From Trebouxia sp. TZW2008 (Eukaryota; Chlorophyta; Trebouxiophyceae; Trebouxiales; Trebouxiaceae): a stretch of 64,000 nucleotides of DNA. Where the stretch lies: positions 310,001 to 374,000 of the forward strand of contig BDIU01000103.1 in NCBI GenBank assembly GCA_002118135.1, given 5' to 3'. Position 1 is the stretch's first letter. Each line of letters begins with the position of its first letter. Below the pieces are notes generated by a model, which saw only the letters and a list, made by a program, of their open reading frames with translations, searched no databases and was not told the DNA's origin. Positions 23,301 to 33,532 of the stretch are shown in pieces. A program made the translations under genes and the position numbers.

Positions 23301-26300
23301 ACTCCAGCAACGCACAGGCCCGCTCATCTGATTGTACTCCCCACTCTTCAACCACCTGACAAGACATGAATGTGAGTGACACAACAAACGTATCACTCAG
23401 GAATGTGCTGACACAGGTGCTTGGCGTGTGAAGGTCAATTCATGCCTTGCCAGACTTGCAAGAGCGGGAGGGTTGGCAAACAGGCATTGCCAGGCACAGT
23501 GAACAATGTGTCGTGAGTTAGCAGAGATGAGGAGCCCTTGCATAGACACAAGAGCGGATGAATTGGCAGACAGGCGTTGTCAGACACAACTGAAAATTTG
23601 CTGCTGATCAGCAGGGAAAAGAAGTCACTACACAGGCATCAGGGCTGGAGGGTTGGCAGACAGGCGTTGTCAGACAACGCCAACAATCTGCTTTTGATGC
23701 ATCAGGACGAGAAGTCATCAGATAGATAGACATGACAGCAGGAGGGCTGCCAGACAAGCGCTGTCAAGCACACTTAACACTCTGACATTGATCAGCAGAA
23801 ATGAGTCCTCACATTTGCACAGCCACAAGAGCGGGAGGATTGGCAAACAAACGCTGTCAGGCACACTCAAGAATCTGCTATTGATCAGCAGAGATATGAT
23901 GTAGGTCAGCGACACAGGTTGTCAAAAGACACCATTTGTCCTGCTCATGTGGTGTCATCTGGCAACCCATGTGGCTGACCTGTTTCTGATCCCTTGGATC
24001 AATTGCAGATTTCTGGAACCACTTCTCAGTTTATGTAAGCCATTTCTGCACAAGGGTCATGCTTCTTTACTGTATCCATCCAATCTTTGGACATGTAGCT
24101 GGAGCTACATGCAGGCAATACTGCCCGCTGCTTGTTGTGAACATAGAAGGAAAATGAAACCGGTGCAGCAAATTATTGTGACATGCACACTTTTGTATGC
24201 CCTTTCATTGAAGCAGAAGCATTTGGTCTTGAGAGCGGCTAGGGCCCTTTTGCTCTTCTTCCTCCTTCATGTCTGAACTGCGCAGCCTGTTCTTTCCCTT
24301 CCTCTTCTTGTGTGCTTTGCACGCACAAGAAGAAGAGTGGCAAAAACAGCTTGCACAGTTCCCGCACCAAGGAAGAAGGGCAGAAAGGCCATTGAAAGAA
24401 ACAAGAGATACAAGGAAAGTGAAAGCTTCTGAATGGCCTGAAGCAAGCACCTGTTAGACTCTCCGTCCCACTTGCGCATACTGGTGAAGACACAGGTGGT
24501 GGCGGGCATGTTCAGCCCCATGGCAAATGTCTCCGTTGCAAACAGACACTGCACCACACAGCAACTCATGAAGACCAGACTTTGAGCCCAAGCTCATCGT
24601 TGAGCAGCACACACAACACGGTGATAAGCTCAGCTAAAAGCTGTATCATCAGGTGATTGGCAAGTAAGCTTCAGACACAAACACAAAGGCTCCTCAGCAT
24701 GCAGGACAGACGTCCCTATTGCGAACAGACACTGCACCACACAGCAGCCAAACACGCTCAGATCATAAGCTGAGGAAACTTTATCAATATGATATGCTCA
24801 GATGATGACTTGCACCATGCATGCCACTGCTGTTTGTGGGCACTCATGTTGAGTCCCACGGCAAGAGTCTTGTTGCAAACAGACACTGCAGCGCACAGCA
24901 TCCTGTCACACTCAGATATCATATTGCACCATGAAAGCATGAGTGAGAAGGCTTTGATCAGGGAAACAAGGGCTATCCTCAGCATGCTTTTTAGCTCCAC
25001 AGCAAACGTCTGCATTGCAAACAGACACTGCACCACACAGCACACAACTATGGTCAGACACAAGCTGTATCATCAAGAGCTTGAAGCAAGCTTGAACACA
25101 AAAGCAATGGCTATCCTCAGCATGCGTGTTCATGGCAAACACCTCTGTCGTAAACAGACAGTGCATCACCCAGTAACCTGTTATTCTCAAAGAACCGACC
25201 AAGTCCAGTTCAAACCATGACCTGCATCAACCAGACCATTGCCATATTTGCGCATGCATGTTCAGCCCTGTGACAACATTCTGCATGGCAGGCAGATGCT
25301 TGCAGCAACTCATCAATCTGGAATTCCATGCTCAGGTCCCAGGTCCAGGTGTATGACATGCTTGGAAAATCAGGTTCGCCAGTATGACATGCTTGGAAAA
25401 TCAGGTTTGCCACAAAAACACAGGCGGTGAGCGTCTGTCTTGATGCATGCTGACATTGATCACACGACGTGCATGTGTGATTTCCACGCATGCATGAGCA
25501 TGTGGTGTTTATGCAGGCATTGAGATTGCATGTGCACTTGTGAGCACAATGTCAACATGCCTGAACAGGCTTTCCAAATTGCATGGGCAGCTTAAAAGAC
25601 TTAGCTAGACATAAGCAAGTTTTCAACTAAGGTATTTGAGAAAAGCATGTTGAAGGAAGTCTGAAAGGTTTCTCCGTTTATCAAGAGATGTCTGCAGAAA
25701 CTGCTTGCATTCACTTGTCCCAGTCAAGTATGGAAAAGGCTATAGAGGATGCAGCTGACACAAGCTGCAACTGCCTCACTCCTCAGAAATCGGAGCAAAG
25801 CACAGGCATAAACCAAATAAGCTTGATCCGGTGCAGATGTCCTGACATAGCACCTGACTGGCTGCTCTCTAACACCAGCACCCAAGACAGCAATCTAAAT
25901 GCAAGAATGAAAGCAAGCAATGCAGCTTTAAGTAGGGGCACAACAGAAGCAACTGGTGCAGTGTGAAAACAAGCTAGCCTTGATGAGAGTCTCTTGGAAC
26001 AGCAGATCATCGTTTTTTGAGAATGGGCGCGATGCAAAGCAAGCACAACACAAGCAACTGCAACAGCATTACAAACAGCTCGCCTTGACAAGGAAAGCAC
26101 ATAAAAAGCAACTGCAGCAGCATCAGGAAAAGCTTGCCTTGGTGAAAGATTCTTGAAAAGGCAGCTCAATGACTTCCTTGAGCGGAGGCAGCAAGCCTGA
26201 GTGCTCACAAAGTGGCGACAGAGGTACACAGAACTTGCCTTGCTGAGGACAGTCAGAGAAGCAGCCCCATCACCTCCTGGAGATTGCGAACAAGCAAAGC

Positions 26301-29300
26301 AGACGCAATGACATCAGCCCCAAAGAGCTGGAAAAAAGCTTGCCTTGATGAGAGACTCTTGGAACAACAGCTCAATCACTTCCTTCAGGATAGGGAGCAA
26401 TCCCGAGTGATGCACGCCTATACCCCGCTTCAACAACGGCAACAGCGTCTCAATGAAGTTTAGCGTTCTGTCTTCTTCTTTGAGGCAAGTCATGGCCTGT
26501 CCAAAGATGGTTTCCACGCATTCCTCCTCTTCCTTGCTGTTGAAGTTGAGGTCCTTGCCCTTCATGAACAGCGCATTGTTCTCACACTCCCTGTGTGCAA
26601 AACACGCTGATACAGACCACACCTGTGTTCACAGCACAAAACACACAAAGGACATATGCAATAAGCAGTCCACGTCCTGGTCCCTCATGCACAGCGCGCT
26701 GTTCTCAATCACCTTGTGTGGAAGCACAGACAAATACACGCCACGCTGTGTATTTGTAGCTCAAAACAATCACAACTACAGGCTGAGCTGCAGATTGACA
26801 TGATGCAATACACAAAGGAGTGTATGTCAGAAGATAGGGTGCTTGCCTCCCAGCCCATTTCTGCTAGTGTGAGCAAGATCGTTGCAATGCATGGATGCAG
26901 ATTGATGCATACGCTAGCTGTAATGCTTTTAGCACCATAGTCGTGGCCATAACGACTCAGCTATGAGACCTCTGCGCTTTTGTCAACTGATGCAAAAACT
27001 AGCTTGATCATTTGTGATCAGTGTGGCAAGGATGATAAAAGGCACATTTGCATGTACACCTGCACGTGAAGCTGATGCCCAAATGTCATGATGCCCAACG
27101 TGCAAAGCAGTGTGTGCAAGCACTTGATATTGGATGCTTGGCATGGCAACGTCAGAGACAAGCGCATCAAGGTGTGTACCTGCGGTTGAAGCTAAAGACA
27201 ATGACTGGTTGGAACTGGCGGGCTTTGATGAGCTTGACAATCTTGTAGATGTCATCAGCAGCACTAGGGCCACCTTGCCCCCTGCCGCCGCGGCCACCTC
27301 GTCCCCCTCGACCCCCTCTGCCTCTACCTCGCCCTCCGTCAAATCCCTCCCTGCAGGCAGGTCACCGTGACAAGTTGACCAAACTCTGTGGCATTGATTG
27401 CAATAGATTGCTGGATGTTCAGAAGCCGCCTGCAGAAGCTACAGCAGAAATACAAATGCAGAGGTATTCTGATGTGCAGATCGATGCATACAAGCAAAAC
27501 CGCTTGTGCCTGACCAAATGGTAAGTCATCAGCACATCATCTGAATCTGTCTGTGATGCCTAGCCAACTGTGTCTCAGATCAAAGGAGGTAATGCAATGC
27601 TTGAACAACCAAAGCACAAAGCTTTGAATATGAATGAGACCATAAGTGTCTGGGTCAAAAGCATGATGCACTGGCAGCAAACACTTTTTACAGCCCGGAC
27701 CCACCATGCTGCAAAGTATGAGGCTGGACAAGCAACACACCAACCCTGCCAACTGACCTTGAACCTACTGGCATTCACTAGTTTGGCTGCTGTCAAAGAA
27801 AGCAATCTTGCTAACCTGGCAGGATTGGCAGTAGCAGGTTTCTCCCCATCGACGTTGCCATCTGGATCTCGGATGTTGAAGGCCACATGCCGCAGCTCAC
27901 TAAAGTTCTCTGACTTGAAGTTGCCTTGCTCATCCTTAATCTGCAAGCAGAAGACAGATGCTGAAGGCTCAGTGATATGGGTTTTGGGTGTGAAAGGCCA
28001 GGAGGTGCAGCTCAGTGAAATTCTCTGACTTGAAGTCAGTCTGCTCGTCTTTGATTTGAACCCACAAGACAAACGCTCATGATGAAAAAATGGGTCGCAG
28101 ACATTGAAGGCCACATGCCGCAGCTCACTGAAATTTTCTTACTTGAAGTTGTCCTGCACGTCCTTGATCTGCAAGCACAAGGAAATTCCCATGACTAAAG
28201 CAGTCCGCTGCAGTTTTGTTGCCAGCCACGTTCTGCAGTTCTCTGTTGGCCGTCAGCATGCCGAAGCTTGCTGAATTCTCTAAGTTGAAGTTGCCCTGCA
28301 TCCAGCAGTTTGATGCAGCAGAAACAATTGCAAGTCTGGGTGCAAATGGTAGCGCAATTGTGCAAGTGAGAGCGAGTATTGAGTGCCAGGGTGAATGTGA
28401 GAGTCAGTGCGAATGTCAGTGTGGGCTATCACTCACACTCAGACTTATGGCAATACCGATGCTCACAGTCTCATCAAGGGCCACAACAACACCCACTCAC
28501 TGCTCACTAGATCAAAACCAGAGCCACCTGTATATAAGCCTGAATTTGCGGGTGTGTGCAAAGTATGTACTGAGTGTGAGCGTGAGCCCGACTGCTAAGT
28601 GGGCACACTGAGTGTCAGGTCGAATGTCAGCATCAGTGTCTGCGTCAAGACAGCACACTGCTCACCAGATAAAGACCGGAACCTCCGCTAGTGCTGCAGC
28701 AGCATTGGTCTGAAGTGTTAATAGACCACATGACAAGGCTTCTTTTGCAGATTGCACACCCAGCCAGCAACCTGAGTGGCACTGGACAGGGCTGTATGTG
28801 ATAGGGCTGTAGGCGGGCATGCATAAGGGTGTGAGTGTCCAGCTAGCATACTGCTCACCAGATAGAGACCAGAGCCACCACTTGGGAAAGCATAGTGCTG
28901 CAGCGGTGTGGGTCTGAAGTCTGTGTACACCACGTGGCAAGGCTGCTTGTGCAGATTGCACACCCAGCCATCAAACTCAGCAGCATTGGGCAAAGGGTAT
29001 GCAGCAGGGCTGTATGCGGGCATGCATAAGGGTGTGGATGTCTAGCTAGCACTGCTCACCAGATAGAGGCCAGAGCCACCACTAGGAAAGGCATAGTGCT
29101 GTAGCGGTGTGGGTCTGAAGTCTGTGTAGACCACATGACAAGGCTGCTTGTGCAGGTTGCACACCCAGCCAGCAAACTCAGTGGCGTTGGACAGGGTGGC
29201 TGATAGGAACACCATGCGCACTCCCTTGGGTAGAAAGATGATTGCCTCTTCCCAGACGACACCACGCTCCCTGTCTTGCATGTAGTGCACCTCATCAAAA

Positions 29301-31535
29301 ATTACCCACGCAACCTCTCGCAGTACCTCTGAACCCCTGCAAAGCAAAATCACAATGAACTCAGTGGCATTCAATTGAGTTGGTCACAGACACATCGTTG
29401 GTACTTCCTTGGGCAAGAAGATGATTGCCTCTTCCCACAGTACACCACGCTCCCTGTCTTGCATGTAACGCACCTCATCAAAGATGACCCATGCAACCTC
29501 ACGCAACACGTCTGAGCCCCTGCACAGCAAGGCGTAATTTGCTGAGTCTGGAGAAATGTCATGACATGTTGAGGCATACTGCCAAGAAGATGCATGCCTC
29601 TTTCCAGACTACATTGCGCTCCTTGTCTTTCTGCATGCAAAGCGCCTTATCAAAGACAAGCCACGCACATCAAGGGTATCTTGGCTTGTGAGTTTGGAAT
29701 CATGCGTCTGGATGACAAAGCCCAGCAAAACAATGCTGCACCTGCATTCTTCAGGTGAATTCTGTCTTGAGCAATGCCTCTGGTTGCTGCTGCAAGGAAC
29801 ACATATGCATAACATGTGTTGCACAGTCATCATCTTTAGACCAGCACAGCAACTGATCTGTACTGTTACTGACGTGCACAACACAAGACTGAGCGAAACC
29901 CACTGCATGCAATGCAGCATGGTCAAGTTCATCAGCTATACTGCCCACTTTGGCATGCATATACACGTATCATGACGGCATCTGATATGTCTTTGTCAAT
30001 GCATGAAGCATCTCGTGTGCAGAGACATCATTGAGCCATGCCTGTAGAGCATGCTGCGCAGGATCTCAGTAGTCATGACGACACATGTTGCGTTTGGTCT
30101 GATGGAAACATCGCCAGTCATCAAACCAACATCATCTTCAAACTCATCGCATAGCTCTCTGAACTTCTGATTGCTCAGTGCCTACAGTGACAATTTGTCA
30201 GTGAGCTAGGATTAGCACAGCTGAGGCTGCTCACACAAAGGTGCTTGAAGCCTGACGACTGCTGCTTTGTACAGTGTCATGTCTGGCACCCTCTAGTTTC
30301 CAGTGCTGACACCCTATGCCTCAAGACAAGGAGGTAAATCCATGATGTTCTGTTGCACAGTGCTCAGAACTGGGCTGCAGTAGATGCCTCGTGCCCTTCA
30401 GAATTGCCAGATTCTTATGCAACAGGTCACAAGGCGTCCATATCGCGACGCTCAAGACAAGCTTGCCTGGCGAGATAGGACTTGTGCCACACATACCTAG
30501 CATTATATGCTGGAACATGTAATGATGATGTTGATGAGGTCACAAGCACTTGAAGTGGGTTTGTGATGCTGTAACACGTCAGCCTGATACACGACACAAG
30601 GCTAGGCATGACAGTACACCCGTGGGCAGCACATCAGAAGGCAGAAAGGTTATAGACAGAGCAGAGGAGCAGAGCAAAGCACGAAAAGCGTACCTTGAGA
30701 GGTGAGGTGTAAATGACTTTCTGATTATCTCTGAACGCCATGGCAATGGCATATCTGCAAGACACATACCATGCATCACGCCCAATTCACAAGGTTCAAC
30801 ATGAAGCATGCATGTACTGCTGTATGACGAGCTGGCACGTCACCATCTTGGCTGGATGTTGAGTTGGATGCATGCAGCACAAGCTGTGCGAGACATGCAG
30901 TTGAAGCATGTGTTGTAATGCAGAACTCTGCTGGTGTTGCTGGGCCCAAACATGCATTGCGCAGGCCATGAAGTGAGAAGGAGCTTGCTTACTCTGCTAC
31001 AGCTGTTTTGCCTGCTGAGGTATGTGCTGCCACAAGCACAGACTCTCTCCGCTCCTGCCATAAGCACAGCAAGGTGTGGTGCCATGCAGACAGGCATTGA
31101 GAGTCACAACACACAGTTGGATGCTTTTTTTGCAGAAGCAACCTCTCACCAGGCATGCTACAGACGTGCTCTGAAATGGGTCTAGCTTGAAAGGGTATTC
31201 CTTGGCCATGGTACCCTTCCACTGAGGGTGTTGAACAGATCCTGAGTGATCCACACATCTTGACTCAGATTAGGCCAATGATCGTGAGGCCAATACTTCG
31301 ATGGACAAGCGACCGCATCAGCAGCATACATACCATAAAGCTCGGGCTGAGAGTCAACCTCAGCGACGTAGTTGTCCGGCAGCGCAACCTCATGCGATAT
31401 TGCTTGCACGGGTACAGTGAACTTCTTTGCCGCAGGCTCGTCAACGACGCCATTTGCTTCAAGTTCTGAACGCTTTCGTTTTGCTGCCTCGCGCGTCGCC
31501 GCGGCTGTTGCGAGGCCTTCCGGAGTTTCCTCCAT
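14342..31535 (-). CDS. MTR4: MTR4-type nuclear exosome RNA helicase (Ski2-like, DEVH box)
   Basis: Twenty-one exons join without a break: 31535-31334, 31241-31150, 31054-30993, 30754-30694, 30181-30042, 29336-29060, 27940-27816, 27350-27180, 26590-26344, 24548-24451, 23243-23127, 22249-22081, 21585-21499, 20432-20186, 18345-18188, 17621-17481, 16977-16850, 16558-16363, 15621-15454, 14876-14766, 14434-14342. They total 3,090 nt, 1,029 residues, the usual MTR4 size. Visible motifs are SHEVALP near the N-terminus, [46 protein letters not shown], arch/KOW DWGWG, and a C-terminal helical bundle ending AASLYI. An RGG-rich insert lies in the eighth exon (27350-27180), before [11 protein letters not shown]4 unwinds RNA for 3' processing and decay by the nuclear exosome, with TRAMP/NEXT-type partners. 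Introns 5 and 9 use GC donors. Most introns hold echo copies. Identity is very secure. Confidence 0.96.
15640..16010 (-). repeat. Exon echoes in MTR4 intron 18 (about 3 copies)
   Basis: The start of exon 19 ([14 protein letters not shown]) recurs in decayed form at about 15995-15960 ([14 protein letters not shown]), about 15835-15790 and about 15745-15700, with linking sequence that also repeats (CTTTGCACGG…, AGTACCA/TAAG). None continues into the [11 protein letters not shown] core. Confidence 0.65.
16278..16340. repeat. GACA/GGAC tetranucleotide microsatellite
   Basis: Imperfect run of GATG, GACA, GACG and GGAC units inside MTR4 intron 18, close to the exon 18 donor. Confidence 0.85.
17675..17900 (-). 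repeat. Two echoes of MTR4 exon 16 start
   Basis: Exon 16 opens [20 protein letters not shown]. Copies at about 17755-17678 ([19 protein letters not shown]) and about 17893-17815 ([20 protein letters not shown]) lie upstream in intron 15 and keep the acceptor side, then decay. Confidence 0.85.
17895..18066. repeat. AT-rich trinucleotide tract (AAC/ATC/GAT)
   Basis: Low-complexity run of AAC, AAT, ATC and GATGAT units in MTR4 intron 15, next to the exon 16 echoes. Confidence 0.85.
18380..18690 (-). repeat. Three echoes of MTR4 exon 15
   Basis: Exon 15 ([19 protein letters not shown]…) is echoed at about 18500-18390 ([20 protein letters not shown], then [12 protein letters not shown]), about 18605-18535 and about 18690-18640. 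Decay increases with distance from the real exon. Confidence 0.8.
18700..20110 (-). repeat. About ten echoes of the 3' end of MTR4 exon 14
   Basis: The real exon ends [21 protein letters not shown] followed by its donor at 20186. Below it, recognisable copies of [19 protein letters not shown] plus a GT donor occur near 20050, 19900, 19760, 19620, 19490, 19345, 19190, about 19000, 18910 and 18740, spaced about 85-170 bp. Several stay open and many keep GTGAGG at the donor. Together with the exon 15 echoes they fill most of intron 14. Confidence 0.88.
20440..20452. other. Assembly gap (13 N)
   Basis: The N run falls just upstream of exon 14 inside a repeat. The flanks TCCTGAACA and CACACCGCAAAAATG match the unbroken sequence at about 20632, so the gap marks a repeat junction; true copy number here may differ. 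Confidence 0.98.
20453..21020 (-). repeat. Three echoes of the 5' part of MTR4 exon 14
   Basis: Copies of [19 protein letters not shown] through LDWGWG occur at about 20630-20500 (nearly identical to the real exon), about 20805-20690 and about 21015-20905, with period near 178 bp for the closest pair. Identity falls with distance from the real exon. Confidence 0.92.
21890..21975 (-). repeat. Echo of MTR4 exon 12 3' end
   Basis: A decayed copy of the exon 12 end ([16 protein letters not shown] plus donor) reads roughly HFQQDFG… and is again followed by CAG|GTCAGG, about 110 bp downstream of the true donor. Confidence 0.55.
22320..22560 (-). repeat. Two echoes of MTR4 exon 12 start
   Basis: [20 protein letters not shown] is repeated at about 22380-22322 (ending SYF) and about 22522-22440 ([20 protein letters not shown]). 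Both keep the TTGTGGTGCAG acceptor. Confidence 0.9.
22610..22990. repeat. Short tandem repeats (CAGTCACATGTTGC-like) in MTR4 intron 11
   Basis: Variants of a 12-15 bp unit CAGTCACATGTTGC recur many times. An echo of the exon 11 end ([11 protein letters not shown] plus donor) is embedded at about 22890-22845, and another trace at about 23060-23035. Confidence 0.8.
23290..23355 (-). repeat. Echo of MTR4 exon 11 (motif VI exon)
   Basis: A partial copy reads [14 protein letters not shown], then diverges (VRCW instead of AGRRG). It keeps the acceptor and lies about 70-110 bp upstream of exon 11. Confidence 0.85.
23460..23905. repeat. Five tandem copies of about 92 bp in MTR4 intron 10
   Basis: Units start near 23464, 23553, 23645, 23738 and 23829. 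They share GGAGG-TTGGCAGACAGGCGTTGTCAG and …GATCAGCAGAGATGA. I could not tie this unit to any exon. Confidence 0.88.
24690..25280 (-). repeat. Five echoes of MTR4 exon 10 (motif V exon) start
   Basis: CAG|TGTCTGTTTGCAACGGAG…([16 protein letters not shown]) recurs near 24735, 24885, 25030, 25160 and, more decayed, 25275. Each copy has the acceptor and about 30-50 nt of exon, then drifts. Spacing is about 115-150 bp. Confidence 0.88.
25345..25420. repeat. Direct tandem repeat of about 31 bp
   Basis: TATGACATGCTTGGAAAATC is found twice in tandem with AGGTT(C/T)GCCA-G linkers, in MTR4 intron 9. Confidence 0.85.
25985..26330 (-). repeat. Echoes of MTR4 exon 9 3' end (3 or more)
   Basis: The exon ends [19 protein letters not shown] before a GC donor. 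Copies read [19 protein letters not shown] at about 26205-26140, and a broken copy at about 26035-25980 ends CTCATCAAG|GCTAGC. Traces lie between. The copies also carry GC rather than GT at the junction. Confidence 0.8.
26680..26725 (-). repeat. Echo of MTR4 exon 9 start
   Basis: [13 protein letters not shown] mirrors [13 protein letters not shown] of exon 9, about 130 bp upstream, again next to the acceptor. Confidence 0.7.
28000..28310 (-). repeat. Echoes of MTR4 exon 7 (3 copies)
   Basis: The exon 7 opening [21 protein letters not shown] is echoed at about 28060-28000 ([18 protein letters not shown]), about 28175-28100 ([20 protein letters not shown]) and about 28305-28240 (…[12 protein letters not shown]). 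All keep CTGCAG-like acceptors upstream. Confidence 0.8.
28340..28650. repeat. Short GTGAATGTCAGT-type repeats
   Basis: Loose 6-12 bp repeats (GAATGTCAGTG, GAGTGTGAGCG) in MTR4 intron 6 between two echo blocks. Confidence 0.6.
28660..29010 (-). repeat. Two echoes of MTR4 exon 6 3' half
   Basis: [18 protein letters not shown] through GGSGLYLV is repeated at about 29000-28860 (nearly perfect) and about 28790-28665 (with stops). Both retain the donor context. Confidence 0.93.
29395..29690 (-). repeat. Two echoes of MTR4 exon 6 5' half (DEVH region)
   Basis: The near copy (about 29523-29405) reads [20 protein letters not shown]: the DEVH box has become DEVR. The far copy (about 29665-29590) reads [20 protein letters not shown]. 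Both sit upstream of the real exon. Confidence 0.92.
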
Positions 31536-31907
31536 GCCGACAAGCTTGACCTCTCACGCTCAACAGACTCGGCACAATATACGACAATGCATACGTTGAT
31601 ATCAACTTCAATGACAGCACGTCAGGTCTACTCCATCGATCAGCCGGCGTCAGTGACGCAATTGCGCGACATGGCATGTTGGGCCCTGCAGCACGTCAAA
31701 GTTCACAACGGCGTCCGTGCCAAAGCTTTCTCTCGAGTTCCGTAGTACTGTAGTAGTGCGCTGACTGCATAGGCTAACTTTGCTGCCAGGCGCGTGCGAC
31801 CAGCAGGCACACATGAGTATTTACGACAGCAGATATATGCTGCAGGACTACGCGTGACTGAGTCCAATGACGTTGTGGCGCCGCACTTGCCTGTAACACA
31901 AGCGATC
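31536..31907. promoter_or_regulatory. Divergent promoter region (MTR4 / AMT1-like)
   Basis: MTR4 starts at 31535 (-) and the first safe in-frame ATG of the methyltransferase is at 31908 (+). The methyltransferase frame stays open upstream to about 31785, so a 5' exon may begin nearer 31670, leaving only about 140 bp between the genes. No TATA box is obvious. Confidence 0.45.
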
Positions 31908-33278
31908 ATGGGCCTGCCAGGCTCGGTGCAACTGTCGCAGACAGACAAGGAGGCAGAGCTTCGATGGGAGGGCATGAGCGATGCGGAGCTCAATGCCGAA
32001 ATCAGCGCGCATAGAGCGAGCCTTAGACAGCTCAGCGAGAGGTTGACAGAGTTAGGTGTCACACCTGCCTGGGAGGGCGATCAGACAAACAAAGGACCTG
32101 CACGTCCAGACAACGATGCTGCTGCTGCTGGCGAGGCGGATGAGACAGAGCTGAGGTAGAACTCTGCTGTGCACCGCAACACAATCACCATCAGACCCCT
32201 CCAGTTACCACAACTCCAGATCGGTTATGGCAAGACTGCTGAAAAGCCCTCTGTTCAGCCTTGCAGGCTGGGGTCCGTTGATGATCTGGATCCCAGTGAG
32301 TGGCAGGTCCCACCGCATTGTGTGCCCATACATGCAAATGTTACAACATATGATTGGAAACCCCTAGCTCAAGCTACACAGTTTGATGTGGTTATGATGG
32401 ATCCGCCGTGGCAGTTAGCTACTGCCAACCCTACCAGGGGCGTAGCGCTAGGCTACAGCCAACTCACAGATCAGGACATTATCAACCTTCCTGTGCCCAG
32501 TCTACAGTGCAATGGATTCCTCTTTGTGTGGGTCATCAACGCCAAGTACAAGTTCACACTTGATCTGTTTGAGCGCTGGGGCTACAAGTGAGACTCAACT
32601 GCTTTCCATTGGCAGCTTGCATGTATGTGCCCTGTGACCACTGTGACCACTGTGTACACCAATGCACAGTAGTTTGTTCAGTCTGATGCAATGCAGTTTG
32701 ATTTTGCAGGCTAGTTGATGAAATTGTCTGGGTCAAGATGACTGTCAACAGAAGGATGGCCAAATCACATGGTTACTACCTACAGCATGCAAAGGAGGTT
32801 TGTCTAATTGGCAAGAAAGGCTCTGATCCGCCTGGAACAAGAAAGTGCGTCGGCAGTGACATCATATATAGTGAACGGAGAGGACAAAGTCAGAAGCCAG
32901 AGGAGATCTATCAGCTGATTGAGGAATTGGTCCCAAATGGTAATTTCGCTTGCACATACATGCATGAGCTTGTCTTTTGCAGGACAGCTCCATTAATATG
33001 CATATCGTGTATGTTATGCATTTGAGAGAGGTATGGCATTGCATAGATGCAGTGTAAATGCATGTAGCGTATGCCTGTCTTGACAGCTCATGTCTGCTAA
33101 AACTCCTTTCTTCAATGCAGGCAAATATCTTGAGATATTTGGCCGCAAAAACAACTTGCACAACTACTGGGTGACAGTGGGCAATGAAGTTACTGGAACT
33201 GGTCTGCCTGTGGGAGATGAAGCTGCATTGAAAGCAAACAAAGCTATACCTGGAGCGGTGTATGGTGCAAGAAATTGA
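31908..33278 (+). CDS. AMT1/MTA1-type MT-A70 N6-adenine methyltransferase
   Basis: Exons 31908-32155, 32195-32587, 32710-32939 and 33121-33278 join in phase to about 342 residues. The catalytic motif is DVVMMDPPWQL, followed by FLFVWVINAKYKF, GYKLVDEIVWVK, YLQHAKEVCLIG, SERRGQSQKPEEIYQ and LEIFGRKNNLHNYW. From memory of the family, MMDPPWQL, WVINAKY and GQSQKPEEIYQ match the ciliate MTA1/AMT1 branch better than METTL3 or METTL14. That branch deposits 6mA on DNA in ciliates and is reported in some algae and basal fungi. SAM is the expected cofactor, and the ciliate enzyme needs partner proteins. The N-terminal part carries a charged helix (MSDAELNAEISAHRA). The first intron is only 39 nt. The 5' end may include another exon. 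Substrate (DNA or RNA) is inferred, not shown. Confidence 0.88.
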
Positions 33279-33532
33279 CACTCGAATGAGCTGCCACATC
33301 TAGCTGTGTGTTTGTAGTCATGCTTCAATGATCAAAATCTGTGTGCGATCCTAGATCTGCTGCTTGCTGAAACACATTTTTGAGCAACTAATAATCCAAC
33401 ACACCAAACAAATGATTGCAGTAATGTGCCATTGCCATTGCAGTGAACAAAACAACCATACATGCATGAGTAAATGCCTCAGGCTTTGAAAGGATGCCTA
33501 AAGGTGCTGCATCAAAACATGGTGGTTCACGG

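Noticed and set aside
27180..27350. Suspected frameshift in the Gly/Arg-rich MTR4 exon
   Set aside because: Counting bases (a run of five G) shows the exon is in frame with both neighbours.
14342..31535. MTR4 as a decayed pseudogene because of many broken exon copies
   Set aside because: One copy of every exon joins in frame to 1,029 codons with all helicase motifs; the broken copies are extra.
31908..33278. METTL3 (mRNA m6A writer) as the identity
   Set aside because: Residues around DPPW and the C-terminal motifs fit the MTA1/AMT1 branch better; left open for phylogeny.
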